Below are positions 5,425 to 12,834 of a DNA stretch of 13,809 nt, piece after piece (position 1 is the stretch's first letter; every line of letters begins with the position of its first letter). The translations under genes were made by a program, and so were the position numbers. The notes beneath the pieces are model-generated. The model was not told the DNA's origin. It was given only the letters and a program-made list of their open reading frames with translations, and ran no database searches. The stretch comes from Elusimicrobiota bacterium (GTDB taxonomy: Bacteria; CAYTYR01; UBA6262; DAOVJB01): NCBI GenBank assembly GCA_030673425.1, contig DAOVJB010000014.1, forward strand, positions 1 through 13,809. Direction: 5' to 3'.

Positions 5425-6096
5425 CTATTTCTTAATATTTTCTAACGCCCATTCCTGGTATTCGTCAAGCTTGTTCTTAACACCCATAACAAACCTGCAT
5501 GCCTTATCTCCCTTAGCCCGACACATGATCTCTCTGGCGTTAACATCTATACCGAAACTTTCAGAACACCAGCCTGCCGAATAACCTGCGTTCATCACGC
5601 ATACGGGTCTCTTGGATGTCTGGCCCTTTACCGATATATACGACTCACACTCAAAAGAATAAGGATGGTCATATACCAGGAAGTAGTTATTATCAGGCGA
5701 CGGTTTACTCTCAGGAAATATATCAACAAACGCCCATCCGGAATAATTAAAACTTATAGGCCCCGCGGCTAACTTGGCCATAGGATCTGTAACGTTCTGT
5801 ACCTTGGCAAAATGCTTTGCGTCATCCCTGCCCAGGGACTTTGCCATAATATAGAGAAAATTATCAGCGGCTTTTTCGGCCATGTCACCCGATAATCCAA
5901 TAGCATCACCTAGATTTTTTGCAAAATCAACCTTCAATGATTTTGCCCTGATTAAGATATATCTCTCCCCACCTATAGTTATTGTACCTTCGGTTTTATT
6001 GGAATTAAAGCTGGAAAAATAATTGCTAACATACTCCTCCGCTTTTTCAAACAACCCAACCATAGGTTCAGGAACCTTTACGCTTTTTAACGCCAT
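5425..6096 (-). CDS. V4R (4-vinyl reductase) domain sensor-like protein
   Basis: Protein of 223 residues from the ATG at 6096 (AAGGAGG, 6 bases upstream; a TTG at 6102 is less likely). The N-terminal part (about 35-135) resembles the XylR-N ligand-binding region: GERYILIRAKSL, then DPMAKLAAGPISFNYSGWAF and VDIFPESKPSPD. The C-terminal part (about 136-205) is a V4R domain: YDHPYSFECES, PVCVMNAGYSAGWCSESFG, and EIMCRAKGDKACRFVM, with Cys150, 166, 177, 192 and 200 as possible metal or ligand contacts. V4R domains bind small hydrophobic molecules and usually act as sensory inputs. No DNA-binding, kinase or cyclase output domain is attached, so output must lie in a partner. First large gene of the set ending with the PP-loop ATPase. 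Confidence 0.85.
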   Translation of the reverse strand: MALKSVKVPEPMVGLFEKAEEYVSNYFSSFNSNKTEGTITIGGERYILIRAKSLKVDFAKNLGDAIGLSGDMAEKAADNFLYIMAKSLGRDDAKHFAKVQNVTDPMAKLAAGPISFNYSGWAFVDIFPESKPSPDNNYFLVYDHPYSFECESYISVKGQTSKRPVCVMNAGYSAGWCSESFGIDVNAREIMCRAKGDKACRFVMGVKNKLDEYQEWALENIKK

Positions 6097-6186
6097 AATC
6101 AACCTCCTTATATATTACCCCTGCTTGCCTGCAATAGGTACAGAGAACCGTTTCAGTCTTTTTATCAATACGGAAGTAGAAACCAG

Positions 6187-6387
6187 TTATTCCTTATTTC
6201 CACGCTTACCTAATAAAATGAAAGTGATGGCAACAAGAAGACAGGTATTCGTAAACGTTACAAGGGAATGCGCTTTTATCCCTCCTCCAGGCCCTAAAGC
6301 AAGAGGGATTAATGTATATCTAGAAATGATGGCTGCAATGAAAGTTATAGCACCAATAACTATGACTATATAAGCTATCTTTCTCAT
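6187..6387 (-). CDS. Small two-helix membrane protein, unknown function
   Basis: A 66-residue protein with two predicted transmembrane helices: IAYIVIVIGAITFIAAIIS near the N-terminus and LVTFTNTCLLVAITFILL near the C-terminus. They are joined by a loop with the unusual LALGPGGGIKAHS. The ends are basic (MRK, GKRGNKE). A complete AGGAGGTGA five bases before the ATG at 6387 overrules longer in-frame starts up to 6414. Family not recognised. It precedes the V4R gene by 90 bases on the same strand with no clear promoter in between, so it may head that transcription unit, perhaps as a membrane anchor or receptor; this is inference. Confidence 0.75.
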   Translation of the reverse strand: MRKIAYIVIVIGAITFIAAIISRYTLIPLALGPGGGIKAHSLVTFTNTCLLVAITFILLGKRGNKE

Positions 6388-6458
6388 CTTTTTCACCTCC
6401 TTTCTTAAAAACACTACTCTATGTAATAGTTTTTTAAGATATCCTAATACTCCAACTT

Positions 6459-7274
6459 CTATCCTTCCAAATCACTAGCTACGTCTTTTATAAGACCCTC
6501 ATCAATCATAGATACCCCCTTACCAAATCCTGAAAATAAAGCCAAATCGCAAATATGATTTATCCGCCGGGGTATTCCTCCTGATTTTTTATAAATAACT
6601 TTGTATGTTTCATCTATAAATATTGGTTGCACCCTGCCAGCTACAGCCAGACGATGTGAGATATATTCCCTGGTCTCTTTCTCACTCAAACTTCCCAGGT
6701 AACATTTGACAGCGATTCTCTGAACAAACTGTTTATTTGCATCAATAAGTTCTTTTAACTCCGGTTGACCTAAGAGCAAAAGTGTCAAAAGAAATCTATC
6801 TTCTAATTGAAAATTAAGAATAAGTCTTAATTCTTCCCAAACCCGACTATCATTAATCACATGCGACTCATCGATAATAACAACTGTTTTCTTCCCATCC
6901 CGCATATTATTCTCTAAAATCTCGTTTAATCTTTCTAATATAACATTGACCAAAACCTCTGATTTGCGAGTAGGTAGGTCTTTACCACCTAATTTGTAAA
7001 CGATATACATCAGGAGTTCCTCGTAAGTTAAATAAGGGTTAGTGATAAATGCAATCTTATAGATATCCCTATCTAATTCTTTAAGCAATGTCCTTCCTAA
7101 AAGTGTTTTACCACAACCAAAGATACCTGTTAACATCGCTGCTCCCTTTCCTTCGGTGACTGCGTAAAACAGACGAGAAAGTCCCTCTTCATGCTGAGGA
7201 GATAGATAAAAAAAACGCGGGTCTGGCGTATTCTCAAACGGTTTCTCGCTTAATCCCCAATGTTCTTCATACAT
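6459..7274 (-). CDS. ExeA/exosortase-associated type AAA ATPase
   Basis: AAA-type ATPase (271 residues from the ATG at 7274) of the ExeA/GspA and exosortase-locus ATPase group. Seen: the typical N-terminus MYEEHWGLSEKPFENTPDPRFFYLS with HEEGL, Walker A GIFGCGKT at 50-57, Walker B VVIIDE at 131-136 followed by SHVI, a sensor region (LLLLGQPEL), and a C-terminal SGGIPRRINHICDLAL lid motif. No transmembrane helix or peptidoglycan-binding domain follows, which fits the shorter exosortase-associated form rather than full ExeA. The start follows GGAGG at about 11 bases; a TTG at 7292 overlaps that site and is rejected. It lies beside a polysaccharide locus, as is common for this family, where it probably assists chain export or length control. 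Exosortase itself is not in the window. Confidence 0.88.
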   Translation of the reverse strand: MYEEHWGLSEKPFENTPDPRFFYLSPQHEEGLSRLFYAVTEGKGAAMLTGIFGCGKTLLGRTLLKELDRDIYKIAFITNPYLTYEELLMYIVYKLGGKDLPTRKSEVLVNVILERLNEILENNMRDGKKTVVIIDESHVINDSRVWEELRLILNFQLEDRFLLTLLLLGQPELKELIDANKQFVQRIAVKCYLGSLSEKETREYISHRLAVAGRVQPIFIDETYKVIYKKSGGIPRRINHICDLALFSGFGKGVSMIDEGLIKDVASDLEG

Positions 7275-7366
7275 ATTTAGTCTTTCCTCCAACTACATCC
7301 AACCATCTTTGACGCGTATTTTATTTCTATTTTGATACTTTCTGTGTTTATATTGTACATTATCTA

Positions 7367-7393
7367 ATAATACAAAGCAAGCGCTTTTGTCAA
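7367..7393 (-). promoter_or_regulatory. Possible promoter upstream of the AAA ATPase gene
   Basis: On the - strand a perfect TTGACA (7388-7393) is followed after 15 bases by TATTAT (7367-7372). The spacer is shorter than the optimum, so the call is weak. The surrounding 155-base gap between the WecA-like and ATPase genes holds no other convincing feature. Confidence 0.3.
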
Positions 7394-7429
7394 TCTTAGC
7401 AAAATAACCTAACCACGGAATATATTGTG

Positions 7430-8530
7430 TCAAATTCCATTCTTTCTTCTCTTTAATTCTAACCTATGTTTTGATCTTATTTCCCTTTCAACAAAGCCAA
7501 CTATCCTCCCCCCCATAAATAACCCCAAAGCCAATAAAACCAAAAGAATAAGTGCATATTCCTCGGATATAAGCACAAATAAAAAGGCAAATATTCCCAG
7601 ATATAATGTAACCAGATACATAAATAAGACTACCTGTCTTTGTTTTAAACCCATACTCAATAATCTATGGTGCAGATGCCTTTTATCCGCCTTAAAGATA
7701 GAACCCCTCCTTAATAGCCGGCGAATAACCGCCATAACGGTATCATAGATAGGAATGGCTAAAGCGGTAATCGGAATCAACAAAACTGTTGCAGTTGCTG
7801 ATTTATATTGAGACTCAATCAATACTGTTGATGCCAATATCAAACCTATAAACATACTTCCTGTATCTCCCATAAATATCTTAGCAGGATAAAAATTAAA
7901 CCGCAGAAAACCTAAGACACTCCCAGCCAAAACAGCCAATAAAAATGCAGTTATGTAGTTATGCAGGAATAGAGCAATAAAAAGAAGTGACCCGCTGACT
8001 ATAGCCGTTATACCCGCGGCTAATCCATCCAATCCATCAATCAAATTCATTGCATTAATCAATCCCACAATCCAGGCAACAGTAACCAATACACTTAAAA
8101 ATAAAGGAAGATGCATTTCACCACCAAGGAAAGGATTAGTTAGCAACTCAATTCTAAATCCATAAGCGAACAATATCAGGGCAACGACAATCTGCCCGAT
8201 AAGTTTGGTAATCGGCCTGATATTTCTCATATCATCCCATAACCCTAATATCACAATAAGTGTGCCTCCGATCAGAAGCCCTTTTAACCTCTGAGAAAAC
8301 TCTATCTTAAACTGCTGATTGGTATAAAAAACAACCAATATGGCAACAACAAAGGCAAAATAGATTGCCAGACCCCCTAAGTAAGGAATAGCCCTGGTAT
8401 TAACCATTCTCCTGCCTGGTATAGATAATATCCCGGTTTTTAGAGCTATTTGTCTCATCAAGGGCGTCACTAAAAGTGAAATTCCTAATGAAATACCAAA
8501 GATAAAAACAAGCAATGAATAATTAATCAT
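7430..8530 (-). CDS. WecA/TagO-type polyprenyl-phosphate HexNAc-1-phosphate transferase
   Basis: Polytopic inner-membrane enzyme of the MraY/WecA/TagO family that transfers a sugar-1-phosphate from a UDP-sugar to undecaprenyl phosphate, starting a lipid-linked glycan. Seen (366 residues from the ATG at 8530): RRMVNTRAIPYLGG, the catalytic-site GLWDD at 97-100, NAMNLIDGLDGLA at 159-171, MGDTGSM at 220-226 and the HLHHRL motif at 285-290 typical of the WecA/TagO branch rather than MraY, with about ten hydrophobic helices. GAGG lies 5 bases before the ATG; an upstream GTG start at 8566 is unlikely. It probably initiates the glycan extended by the glycosyltransferases encoded upstream of it. The exact sugar (GlcNAc or other) is inferred only from the family. 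Confidence 0.92.
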   Translation of the reverse strand: MINYSLLVFIFGISLGISLLVTPLMRQIALKTGILSIPGRRMVNTRAIPYLGGLAIYFAFVVAILVVFYTNQQFKIEFSQRLKGLLIGGTLIVILGLWDDMRNIRPITKLIGQIVVALILFAYGFRIELLTNPFLGGEMHLPLFLSVLVTVAWIVGLINAMNLIDGLDGLAAGITAIVSGSLLFIALFLHNYITAFLLAVLAGSVLGFLRFNFYPAKIFMGDTGSMFIGLILASTVLIESQYKSATATVLLIPITALAIPIYDTVMAVIRRLLRRGSIFKADKRHLHHRLLSMGLKQRQVVLFMYLVTLYLGIFAFLFVLISEEYALILLVLLALGLFMGGRIVGFVEREIRSKHRLELKRRKNGI

Positions 8531-8571
8531 AAGTTCCTCTTCCTTTCCATAAATGTACTGTTTCACTAACT

Positions 8572-8643
8572 CAGATTCACACAGATTTTTTCTCCTGGGT
8601 ATCTATGTATATCCTTCTTTTATCTGGGTGCATCTGTGTCAAT
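8572..8643. repeat. Repeat copy A with imperfect terminal inverted repeats
   Basis: CAGATTCACACAGAT (8572-8586) and ATCTGGGTGCATCTG (8622-8636) are imperfect inverted copies (13 of 15 positions match as reverse complement). Between them lies a 35-base AT-rich core. The right arm with its flank, ATCTGGGTGCATCTGTG then TCAATT, recurs with two mismatches in 23 bases at 10296-10318. It directly abuts the end of a broken GT2 reading frame. Confidence 0.65.
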
Positions 8644-8725
8644 TGTTTACTCTCCTGATTATCTCAAGAATGGTGTTTATTTCATTATATACAGGTATAA
8701 CTATAGATAAGATATCTTCAATCAA
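8639..8725 (-). pseudogene. 5' stub of a GT2-family glycosyltransferase
   Basis: Only 28 codons remain of what looks like the N-terminus of a GT2 (dolichyl-phosphate-mannose-synthase-like) glycosyltransferase: LSIVIPVYNEINTILEII followed by RRVNN and a stop. The VIPVYNE segment is the family's characteristic first beta strand and nucleotide-sugar loop; real members run beyond 220 residues. A TTG at 8725 overlaps the stop of the preceding DUF2723 gene (TTGA) with GAGG 4 bases upstream, so the stub still sits in an operon-like position. The frame ends exactly where repeat copy A begins, so the rest of the gene was probably lost through an event at the repeat. Too short to be active. Confidence 0.65.
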
Positions 8726-10233
8726 TTATCCTCTTTTATTACTTGAAAAATCAGTCCCTTAGGAATAATATTATATTTCTTTCTTAAATTAATGATATCA
8801 TAATATGGCTCTAAATCGGCTAAATAAATTGTATAGTTGTCTATATTCTTAGCAATAAACTCTGGAATATCAATTGATTCATCAAATACAATTTTTGCAT
8901 TGCAACTCTTATTTTCAACAATACGCAGATAGTTAATTACAGCAAAAGGTGTAAAATCAATAATTATAATACTGTCGGGCTCAACAGTTTCCAAGACCTC
9001 TTTACCATACAAATATGCTCCGAAGTAATTGCTCTTATCTGGTAGCAGGAAAAATCTATTATTGTCTCGATAGGGAAGGCTGCGTGCTTTAATCAAATCT
9101 ATGTTTAGACTATCAACTATAAAAGGCATATTGTAATATAACAAAATCGGCAAACAAACCATAGCGAGGAAAATAATGGCTTTTCTAAAATTATTTTTTA
9201 TAGAATTAAATCCAATCCCAATGAAAATTGCAAAGACTAAATAAGTAGGAACTAAAAGATAAAATTGCTTTTGACGCATATATCCGCTGGCAAAACAAAT
9301 ACTGATTATGGATATAATCAATAAAAGCAAAAATAATCTTTTGTCTAATTTAAAAAACCTTCTCATCCCCTTCAACCCCAACAAAAAGCCAAAGATAGGA
9401 AATTGATAAAGAAGATAAATAGGGTATTTTATAAACTCCAAAACCATCTTATGGATAGGTCTATAGTAGCGCTTAAATGGTATTGCTATAGTGAAAAAAA
9501 GCACTTGAGTTAAATTATGATACTTGGAGATAATAAGAAAAATTAAAAGAGATGACCCCAATAAAAAGGAAATAAACATAAAGAAGACATTCTTCTTTTC
9601 AAAAATATTTTTATTTTGCCTACAGCAAAGAAAGTATATTATATAAGCAGGCATAAAGAAAATCATAAGTTCATTGTTCGATATACTTAAACCAAATAGA
9701 AAAAAGAAAAGATAAAGTAATCTATTGTCCTGGCTTTTCTGCCAGGTTAATAATATCAAAATAAGCAAAATAAAAAAGAAAGATAAGAGACTATAGGTTT
9801 CATTGATTACTGCCAAGTGCCAAAAAGTATGAGAAACCATTAAACTTAAAGCGCCACAAATGGAAGACAATCTTGAGTTAGTTATCTTAAAAATTACAAG
9901 ATACAGTAGAAACACAGCCAATGAACCAAAAAATGCTGACATAAGATTCTGTCGAAAAGCAATATTACCAATGGGAATTAAATTAAACAATGCTCCAATT
10001 AAACTATGTAAAGGATGATTGCCAGGTGTATAATCTAACCTCCAGATATAGGCAAAGACTGCTAATTTAGCACTATCTCCCCAAACTACAGTGGGAGCTA
10101 AGGTCTTAAGATAAAATAGAAAAGAAACAATCCATACAGAAACTCCCAGCCAGAAGCGCTGAAAGATTGTTTTTTTACCAAAGTTAAAAAGGTTCATAAT
10201 TAATGTATCTACTCCATTAATTAACAAGTTCAT
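8722..10233 (-). CDS. DUF2723 (GT117-like) membrane glycosyltransferase
   Basis: Large integral membrane protein (503 residues, around a dozen hydrophobic helices) of the DUF2723/PMT-like group, which uses lipid-linked sugars to glycosylate acceptors on the outer face of the membrane. Seen: LKTLAPTVVWGDSAKLAVFAY at about 42-62 with the acidic Asp that replaces the usual EDSGEL, DYTPGNHPLHSLIGALF (matching the PPGYPLY region), and PIGNIAFRQNLMSAFFGSLAV. The last 110 residues form a soluble domain. AAGG lies 9 bases before the ATG at 10233; the ATG at 10197 is an alternative. The gene is noticeably richer in A and T than the GT4 genes beside it and lies between two copies of a short repeat, which may point to separate acquisition. 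Confidence 0.8.
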   Translation of the reverse strand: MNLLINGVDTLIMNLFNFGKKTIFQRFWLGVSVWIVSFLFYLKTLAPTVVWGDSAKLAVFAYIWRLDYTPGNHPLHSLIGALFNLIPIGNIAFRQNLMSAFFGSLAVFLLYLVIFKITNSRLSSICGALSLMVSHTFWHLAVINETYSLLSFFFILLILILLTWQKSQDNRLLYLFFFLFGLSISNNELMIFFMPAYIIYFLCCRQNKNIFEKKNVFFMFISFLLGSSLLIFLIISKYHNLTQVLFFTIAIPFKRYYRPIHKMVLEFIKYPIYLLYQFPIFGFLLGLKGMRRFFKLDKRLFLLLLIISIISICFASGYMRQKQFYLLVPTYLVFAIFIGIGFNSIKNNFRKAIIFLAMVCLPILLYYNMPFIVDSLNIDLIKARSLPYRDNNRFFLLPDKSNYFGAYLYGKEVLETVEPDSIIIIDFTPFAVINYLRIVENKSCNAKIVFDESIDIPEFIAKNIDNYTIYLADLEPYYDIINLRKKYNIIPKGLIFQVIKEDN

Positions 10234-10264
10234 ATAATCGGGCCTTCTGATATATTTTTTCTTT

Positions 10265-10318
10265 ATCTGTATGCATCTTGTTCTTATTTCTTAATATCTG
10301 TGTGCATCTGGGTCAATT
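10265..10318. repeat. Repeat copy B, two direct units within a GT4 gene end
   Basis: ATCTGTATGCATCTTG (10265-10280) and ATCTGTGTGCATCTGGG (10296-10312) are direct copies 31 bases apart. The second, extended by TCAATT to 10318, matches the right arm of copy A at 21 of 23 positions. The stop codon and last nine or so codons (TQMHTDIKK) of the adjacent GT4 gene lie inside this repeat. Confidence 0.65.
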
Positions 10319-11444
10319 CCTCATAGACAATTTTGATTTGACTTACCATTGTTTGGGCACTAAATTTAGCATCTATCTTCGCTCTTCCTGCCTTCCCCAT
10401 CCTGATTCTTAAATCCTCATCCGCAATCAGCGTAATCATCGCCTCGGCTAAAGCAGTCACATCCCCTGGCGGAACCAATATCCCTGTTTTTCCATCATCT
10501 ACCACATCAACAATCCCTCCTACCTTAGTAGCAATAACCGGCTTGCCTTGAATCATTGACTCGAGTAACACCCTGCCTAAACCCTCAAAGAATGAGGCAA
10601 GAACAGCAATGTCAAAGATAGCAGTAACCTTGGGAATATCTGTTCTAAAACCAGTAAAGATTACATAATCACCCAAGTCCAATTGATGCGTCAGTGCCTC
10701 TAACTCCCTTCTTAAATATCCCTCGCCAACAAACATAAATTTGACATTAGGCACTTGAGTAATTACACTCCGGGCAGCTTGCAATATACATTTATGGCCT
10801 TTGCCTTCCCATAATTTGGATACCACTCCCACTATTAAATCAGCAGGCTTTATCCCAAACTGACGTTTTTTTTCCTGAATGTCAATTTTGACCTGAAACT
10901 TATTTATCTCAATGCCACTGTAGATAGTAACATATTTTTCTGGCTTTCCTATCATCAACTCCAGCCCCCACTGTCTAAGAGGTTCTGAAATGGTAATCAA
11001 TTTATCAGTAAACTTAGCAGCGAATCTCTCTAACCAAATGAACAAGCTGCGACGAGGCTGCCTCTCATACTCGTGGAAGGCAAACCCGTGAATGGTGTGC
11101 ACAATTATGGGCACGCTGGCAATCCTTGCTGCCAGACGACCAATAAAACCTGCTTTAGAATTATGGGTATGAACAATATCATAACTTTGGTGCCTTATTA
11201 ACCAAACCAATTCCAATAATGCCATCAAATCATTATAAATACTAATTTTCTGAACAAAATTCCTAATCGAGTGAAATTTTATCCCTTGATTCACTACCTC
11301 ATCCACCAATGGCCCGTCCGGCGCACAGGCAAATTCTACCTCATACCTATCCTTATTAAGTCCAGCCATAGTTAAAAGGGTATTGATTCCTGAACCACTT
11401 ACAACAGGTAAAGTATGAATATGTAAAACTTTAATTCTTTTCAT
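10284..11444 (-). CDS. GT4-family glycosyltransferase
   Basis: Cytoplasmic GT-B fold retaining glycosyltransferase of family GT4 that adds a sugar from a nucleotide donor to a lipid-linked glycan. Seen (386 residues from the ATG at 11444): HTLPVVSGSGINT (donor-side Gly-rich loop), YDIVHTHNSKAGFIGRLAAR, VHTIHGFAFHEYE, SGIEINKF, VGVVSKLWEGKG, FVGEGYLRREL, and the EX7E motif in FFEGLGRVLLE (Glu287 and Glu295) followed by GKPVIATKVGG. AGGA lies 5 bases before the ATG; an in-frame TTG at 11462 is less likely. The last nine residues, TQMHTDIKK, are encoded by repeat copy B, so the original C-terminus was probably replaced. Acceptor and donor sugars cannot be told. Confidence 0.92.
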   Translation of the reverse strand: MKRIKVLHIHTLPVVSGSGINTLLTMAGLNKDRYEVEFACAPDGPLVDEVVNQGIKFHSIRNFVQKISIYNDLMALLELVWLIRHQSYDIVHTHNSKAGFIGRLAARIASVPIIVHTIHGFAFHEYERQPRRSLFIWLERFAAKFTDKLITISEPLRQWGLELMIGKPEKYVTIYSGIEINKFQVKIDIQEKKRQFGIKPADLIVGVVSKLWEGKGHKCILQAARSVITQVPNVKFMFVGEGYLRRELEALTHQLDLGDYVIFTGFRTDIPKVTAIFDIAVLASFFEGLGRVLLESMIQGKPVIATKVGGIVDVVDDGKTGILVPPGDVTALAEAMITLIADEDLRIRMGKAGRAKIDAKFSAQTMVSQIKIVYEELTQMHTDIKK

Positions 11445-11537
11445 AAATTCCTGACATTTCAACTATTAAATTCAATAAAATTTTAGTAGTCATTTTCAAC
11501 ATGGCTGTAACAATTACAAAATTCAAAATATTGGTTC

Positions 11538-12707
11538 TCAACTGATAATCTCTGAATAGACTCTTTCATACTCTGTGACAACTCTATTCCAAGAATAATT
11601 AGAAGACACAAAATCTCTACATCTTCGGCTCAACACCGAAATGTCCTTAAAGGTTAAGTAAAACAATATCTTTTCTGCCATAGACCTAGCCTTTGTGTCC
11701 TTAAATAATAAATCTTTATCTAATCGTCCCAGAATCTCCTTGGTTCCACCGACAGGGGTTCCCAGCACAGGAGTACCACAGGACAGCGCCTCTAAGGTAA
11801 CAAGTCCAAAACCTTCCAAGCATCTACTTGGCAGAATAAAAAGGTCTGCTGCCTGATAATGTAAGGGTAACCTATCCTCTTCAATGAACCCAGCAAATTT
11901 GATATAACTCTCTAATCCTAAATCCTTAACCTGCCTTTTTAATTTCTCCTCCAGAAAACCCCTGCCTCCAATAATAAGGACTACATCTCGCTTTCCTTTT
12001 ACTACAATGCCCATAGCCTCAATTAAATCTCCAAGTCCCATACGAGGAACCAAGTTCCGTACAGTAAAAACAAGAGATTTATCCGAAGAAATACCTAATT
12101 CAGCCTTTGAGGCTTCTTTATCTCTTGGCAGCCCAAACCTTTCTGTATCCACTCCCCCTGGGATAAACTCTATCCTACGTGGTGAAGTTTTATGAATACT
12201 TAAAATCTGCCTTTTGGTATATTCACTTAATACGACAATCCTTTGACAACTGTTTAATCCTCTTCTCTCAACCCACTTTCTCATAAATGAGCCGATTCCA
12301 GTTCTTCCAGTTTTTATCTCATACTCCTTAGGCCAAGAGGAGTGAAAAGTATATACCTTGGGAATTTCCTGTGCCTTCCTTGATAAATTTACACCTAAGG
12401 CAGAAAGGGGGTGATGAAAATTTATTAAATCGAATGATATCTTTTTTAACATCTGCCTAAAAGTTTGAAAAGCGTTTATTAAAGATGAGGCAACAAAAGC
12501 TACAATGTTTTGAGAATTAACATTGTATCGATTAATCCTAATTCCTTCTATATTCGCTTGCAGGGGTAAATTTCTATTTAGTCTCGGAGTTAAAATATAA
12601 ACATTATGACCTTCCCTTACCAATCTCTTGCTAATCTCATTAACTACCCTCCCACTGCCCCCTATGACATCGGGAAAGAAGACATCGGTTACCATTAAGA
12701 TATTCAT
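11538..12707 (-). CDS. GT4-family glycosyltransferase
   Basis: Second GT-B fold glycosyltransferase of family GT4, acting in the cytoplasm on the growing glycan. Seen (389 residues from the ATG at 12707): MNILMVTDVFFPDVIGGSGR (N-terminal strand and Gly-rich loop), FDLINFHHPLSALG, YTFHSSWPKEYE, FIPGGVDTERF, VRNLVPRMGLGDLIEAM, IGGRGFLEEKL, and the EX7E motif in LEGFGLVTLE (Glu298 and Glu306) followed by CGTPVLGTPVGGTKEIL. GAGG lies 8 bases before the ATG at 12707; the ATG at 12713 is too close to it, and the longer frame from 12743 runs through the remnant of another gene. It is separated from the next GT4 gene by about 90 bases with no obvious promoter. Confidence 0.92.
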   Translation of the reverse strand: MNILMVTDVFFPDVIGGSGRVVNEISKRLVREGHNVYILTPRLNRNLPLQANIEGIRINRYNVNSQNIVAFVASSLINAFQTFRQMLKKISFDLINFHHPLSALGVNLSRKAQEIPKVYTFHSSWPKEYEIKTGRTGIGSFMRKWVERRGLNSCQRIVVLSEYTKRQILSIHKTSPRRIEFIPGGVDTERFGLPRDKEASKAELGISSDKSLVFTVRNLVPRMGLGDLIEAMGIVVKGKRDVVLIIGGRGFLEEKLKRQVKDLGLESYIKFAGFIEEDRLPLHYQAADLFILPSRCLEGFGLVTLEALSCGTPVLGTPVGGTKEILGRLDKDLLFKDTKARSMAEKILFYLTFKDISVLSRRCRDFVSSNYSWNRVVTEYERVYSEIIS

Positions 12708-12730
12708 ATGCATTTCCTCACAGATTTCAT

Positions 12731-12828
12731 CTATCTTCCACAAGCTTTTCCAAATATTTCTAATATCCGCTGACTATTTTCTCTATAAAAAACTGCCTTG
12801 CCCTGATTAACCCTTTTTGAATCAATCT
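12731..12828 (-). pseudogene. Frameshifted 3' remnant of a GT4-family glycosyltransferase gene
   Basis: Between the amidotransferase stop and the next GT4 start, the - strand reads RLIQKGLIRARQF and, in the next frame, YRENSQRILEIFGKACGR followed by a stop. Joined, these look like the usual C-terminal helices of GT4 enzymes (KGL.RA..FSWE..A...L..+). The frames meet at a run of six T (12787-12792); one extra T would restore a single frame. No N-terminal or catalytic portion exists upstream, since the asparagine-synthase gene ends at 12835. It is thus a deletion relic, unless the match is chance. Confidence 0.5.
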
Positions 12829-12834
12829 TCAATC

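Noticed and set aside
7425-7748. Open + strand frame of 107 codons
   Set aside because: Antisense to the conserved 3' end of the WecA-like gene; composition is typical of a shadow frame.
10265-10318. Possible short CRISPR array (units 31 bases apart)
   Set aside because: Only two degenerate units, an AT-rich spacer, one unit inside a coding end, and no cas genes; the related copy A is an inverted, not direct, arrangement.
11463-11537. Short - strand frame between the two GT4 genes
   Set aside because: Only about 23 codons, without a ribosome binding site or resemblance to any family; treated as spacer.
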